Made by a program: the position numbers and the translations under genes. Below are positions 61,737 through 64,000 of a stretch of 64,000 nucleotides of DNA, in pieces (position 1 is the stretch's first letter; every line of letters begins with the position of its first letter). The notes beneath the pieces were generated by a model that worked only from the letters and a program-made list of their open reading frames with translations, was not told the origin of the DNA and did no database searches. This DNA is from Lentzea sp. NBRC 102530 (GTDB lineage: Bacteria > Actinomycetota > Actinomycetes > Mycobacteriales > Pseudonocardiaceae), in contig NZ_BSTF01000006.1 of NCBI RefSeq assembly GCF_030269365.1, forward strand, positions 434,001 to 498,000. The letters are read 5' to 3'.

Positions 61737-61831
61737 GACCTCAGTCCGGCACGGCGATGGCGAACGCGTCGGATCGTCGCCTTCGAATCCGGATACGCGG
61801 ACGACATGGCCGCTGTCCTAGGGTCGGGGCG

Positions 61832-62902
61832 GTGGACAGGGCACCGGGGTTGAGCGTCCGCCTCAAACTCACCATCAGCTACGCCGGCTTCCTCCTGATC
61901 GCGGGCACCCTGCTGATGGCGGCCGTGCTCACCTACTACACCTACTTCCTGCCCAACGGCTGGATCGTCACCCCCACCGGCGACTTCCTCATCGACCGGA
62001 CCCGCCTGGCCACGTCGTTCGCGCCGTTCGTCGCCGGGGTGCTGTGCTTCCTGCTGGTGTTCGGGCTGCTGGGCGGCTGGTTCCTGGCCGGGCGGATGCT
62101 CGCGCCGCTGCACCGGATCACGCACGCCACGCGCGTCGCGGCCGGTGGGGCGTTGTCGCACCGGATCGCCTTGCCCGGCCGGTCGGACGAGTTCCACGAG
62201 CTGGCGGACGCGTTCGACGCCATGCTGGCTCGGCTGGAGACGCACGTGGCCGCGCAGCAGCGGTTCGCGGCCAACGCGTCGCACGAGTTGCGCACGCCGT
62301 TGGCCGTCACGCGCACGCTGCTGGACGTCGCGCGCAGCAGCCGGGACCCGGACGAGCTGGTGGAGCGGTTGCACTTCGTGAACGCCCGCGCGATCGACCT
62401 CACCGAGGCGTTGCTGGTGCTGAGCCGGGCCGACCAACGGTCGTTCGCGCGGGAGCGGGTCGATCTGTCGCTGATCGCCGAGGAGGCGACGGAGACGCTG
62501 GTCCCGTTGGCGGAGAAGCACGGCGTCGCGGTCGAGACGGGCGGGGAGCGGGCGTTCGCGACCGGGTCGCCCGCGTTGTTGTTGCAGGTCACCACGAACC
62601 TGCTGCACAACGCGATCGTCCACAACGTGCTGGACGGGACGGTGCGGGTCACGACCGCGGCGGGGCCCGCGTTCGCCGCGCTGACCGTCGAGAACACCGG
62701 GCCGCGGCTCACGCACCAGCTGGTGGAGACGTTGACCGAGCCGTTCCAGCGCGGCACCACGCGGGTGCGCGGGGACCAGGCCGGGGTGGGGCTCGGGCTG
62801 GCGATCGTCAAGAGCATCACGCAGGCGCACGACGGCACGCTCACGCTGACTCCCCTGGCCGAGGGCGGACTGCGGGTCACGGTGCGGTTGCCCGCACCGT
62901 GA
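61832..62902 (+). CDS. VanS-like sensor histidine kinase
   Basis: A 356-residue kinase. Helix 1 (about 9-34, after LSVRLKLTISYAGF), a short external loop of about 30 residues and helix 2 (about 60-83) are followed by HAMP. HisKA has NASHELRTPLAVTRTLLDV, and the HATPase boxes are LLHNAIVHN and GVGLGLAIVKS. The N-terminus and HisKA closely match actinomycete VanS, which senses glycopeptides or lipid II. It faces vanX, tail to tail. No response-regulator gene precedes it, unlike typical vanRS. GTG 61832 gives the family-typical start. Confidence 0.82.
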   Translation: MDRAPGLSVRLKLTISYAGFLLIAGTLLMAAVLTYYTYFLPNGWIVTPTGDFLIDRTRLATSFAPFVAGVLCFLLVFGLLGGWFLAGRMLAPLHRITHATRVAAGGALSHRIALPGRSDEFHELADAFDAMLARLETHVAAQQRFAANASHELRTPLAVTRTLLDVARSSRDPDELVERLHFVNARAIDLTEALLVLSRADQRSFARERVDLSLIAEEATETLVPLAEKHGVAVETGGERAFATGSPALLLQVTTNLLHNAIVHNVLDGTVRVTTAAGPAFAALTVENTGPRLTHQLVETLTEPFQRGTTRVRGDQAGVGLGLAIVKSITQAHDGTLTLTPLAEGGLRVTVRLPAP

Positions 62903-62906
62903 CCGT

Positions 62907-63506
62907 TCAGGCGATCGGGAAGTCGAAGTAGGTGTCCGGGTAGGGCTCCTCGACCAGGGTGTAGTGCCACCACTCGTTGTCGTAGCGCCGGAACCCGCAG
63001 GCCTCCATGATCGAACACAGGTGCTGCCGGTTCCCGGCCTCCGCGACGGGGGCGCCGTGGTGCGAGATCGGGTCCATCAGGTCGTGGGCGCCGCCCATCG
63101 CGACGAGGGCTCCGGTGTCGAGGTGGTAGAGGGTCAGGTCGGTGGTGCTGCCGCGGCTGTGGCCGGATCTCGTTGCGACGTAACCCTGTTCGAACATCTC
63201 GGCCCGGCTGATGTTCGGGTGGAACCGGGCCTTGGTCGCCGGGTCGTCGGGCTCCTCGGCCCAGCGCAGGAAGCGGTCCACGGCGCGTTGCGGGCGGTAG
63301 CAGTCCCACAGCAGCAGGCCGAAGCCGAGCGATTCCGCCTTCTGCTGGGCCAGGTCCAGGGCCGCGCACAACTCGGTCGTGCCCACGACCCGGTTGACGA
63401 GGTAGCCGTCGACGGGTGTGCCGGTGAAGTTGTCCCAGGTGGCGTACTTGGCGTCCCAGCGCACGCCCGGCACGACCTCGTCCACGAACGCGAAGCCGGG
63501 GTTCAC
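62907..63506 (-). CDS. vanX: D-alanyl-D-alanine dipeptidase VanX
   Basis: A 199-residue zinc dipeptidase that removes D-Ala-D-Ala so that only D-Ala-D-Lac enters cell-wall precursors. It shows the zinc-binding SGHSRGSTTDLTL (His and Asp ligands), the catalytic Glu and third ligand in NEWWHY, and the conserved WDCYRP arginine. Length matches VanX (about 202). GTG 63506 overlaps the ligase stop (GTGA), as in vanHAX operons. It confers glycopeptide resistance together with the ligase. Confidence 0.96.
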   Translation of the reverse strand: MNPGFAFVDEVVPGVRWDAKYATWDNFTGTPVDGYLVNRVVGTTELCAALDLAQQKAESLGFGLLLWDCYRPQRAVDRFLRWAEEPDDPATKARFHPNISRAEMFEQGYVATRSGHSRGSTTDLTLYHLDTGALVAMGGAHDLMDPISHHGAPVAEAGNRQHLCSIMEACGFRRYDNEWWHYTLVEEPYPDTYFDFPIA

Positions 63507-64000
63507 CGCTGCTTTCCCGTCAGCGCCAGCGACACCAGCCGGTCGATCACGTCACCGAGCGGCAGGCCCGCCGCCGCCATCATCCGCGGGTACCGGCTGT
63601 AGGAGGTGAGGCCGGGCATCGTGTTGACCTCGTTCAGCACGACCTCCCCCGCCGGCGTCAGGAACAGGTCGACCCGCGCGAGACCCGAGCAGCCCAGCGC
63701 GCGGTAGACGACCTGGGCCGTCTCCCGCACCAGGGCGCGCGACCGGGCGGAGATGTCGGCGGGGACGACGAACGTCGAGTTCTCCGACCCGGTCTCCGGC
63801 GCGTCCTCCTGGTGGATGCGGAAGAACCCGTGCGTCAGGGCCACGCGGTCGAGTTCGCCGAGGACGAGGTCGTCGCCGGTGCCGAGGATCGCGCAGCCGA
63901 TCTCCTGGCCCTCCACCGCCTCCTCGATGACGACCTTCGCGTCGTACTGCCGGGCGACGTCCAGCGCGACGGCGAGTTCGTCCTCGGTGGACACCTTGGT
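63503..64000 (-). CDS. vanA: VanA-type D-alanine-D-lactate ligase, C-terminal part
   Basis: The last 165 or so residues of a D-Ala-D-X ligase; the N-terminus lies beyond the window. The omega-loop reads ALTHGFFRIHQE, keeping the His that gives VanA its lactate preference. The metal site is LARVDLFL and EVVLNEVNTMPG, followed by TSYSRYPRMMAAAG. It joins D-Ala to D-Lac, making depsipeptide cell-wall ends that glycopeptides bind poorly. It is coupled to vanX; vanH is expected upstream, outside the window. Confidence 0.94.
   Translation of the reverse strand, partial: TKVSTEDELAVALDVARQYDAKVVIEEAVEGQEIGCAILGTGDDLVLGELDRVALTHGFFRIHQEDAPETGSENSTFVVPADISARSRALVRETAQVVYRALGCSGLARVDLFLTPAGEVVLNEVNTMPGLTSYSRYPRMMAAAGLPLGDVIDRLVSLALTGKQR

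Overview
The window is high-GC (about 70%) actinobacterial chromosome, most likely from a member of the Pseudonocardiaceae (Lentzea, Saccharothrix or Amycolatopsis type). The grounds are codon bias, frequent GTG and TTG starts, many start/stop overlaps, a MptB-like polyprenol-phosphomannose mannosyltransferase beside an apolipoprotein N-acyltransferase, CebR-type operators, and an actinomycete van (glycopeptide resistance) locus at the right edge. Coding density is high. I found no rRNA, tRNA, CRISPR array or intact insertion sequence.

Layout. 1-5.6 kb: the start of an efflux adaptor gene, two OmpR-type two-component systems, and between them a shortened GH20-like protein that has lost its catalytic pair. 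5.8-15.4 kb: a compact candidate specialised-metabolism locus. An MIO-type aromatic amino acid lyase/mutase is divergent from a six-gene, mostly overlapping operon: FAD monooxygenase 1, AMP-dependent ligase, FAD monooxygenase 2, FMN alpha-hydroxyacid oxidase, P450 and cation/proton antiporter. The 63-bp divergent promoter holds a perfect 10+2+10 palindrome. A second, PaaK-like ligase and a winged-helix regulator follow. I do not recognise the product; this is the strongest candidate for an undescribed system.

18-26 kb: lipoprotein/lipoglycan enzymes (Lnt, MptB-like); a one-piece sigma factor with a zinc anti-sigma-like motif, a membrane segment and an external CAP domain; SDR and TetR with operator-like dyads; a two-domain VOC protein; then about 1 kb of gene remnants (epimerase end, GPP34 end, TetR end). 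26.6-29.8 kb: a cellulose-utilisation island with a sugar-binding lipoprotein and a secreted GH5-CBM2 cellulase, marked by three CebR-type operators, one inside a perfect 38-bp palindrome. 29.8-42.6 kb: esterase, GNAT, SDR/XRE, secreted tripeptidyl-peptidase-like hydrolase, an HxlR-controlled small operon, a HEAT-repeat protein, and AlkB-rubredoxin with its TetR.

42.6-58 kb: (alpha/alpha)6 glycosidase-like protein, VIT-vWA protein with a MerR partner under a 25-bp palindrome, SpdB-like membrane protein, BMP lipoprotein, CynX-like MFS, DGPF/ECF42 sigma pair, divergent MetRS-like protein, double Lrp, SDR and GH114-like lipoprotein. 58-64 kb: TetR with alpha/beta hydrolase, MFS with AraC, and a VanS-like kinase facing vanX and a VanA-type D-Ala-D-Lac ligase that runs off the window.
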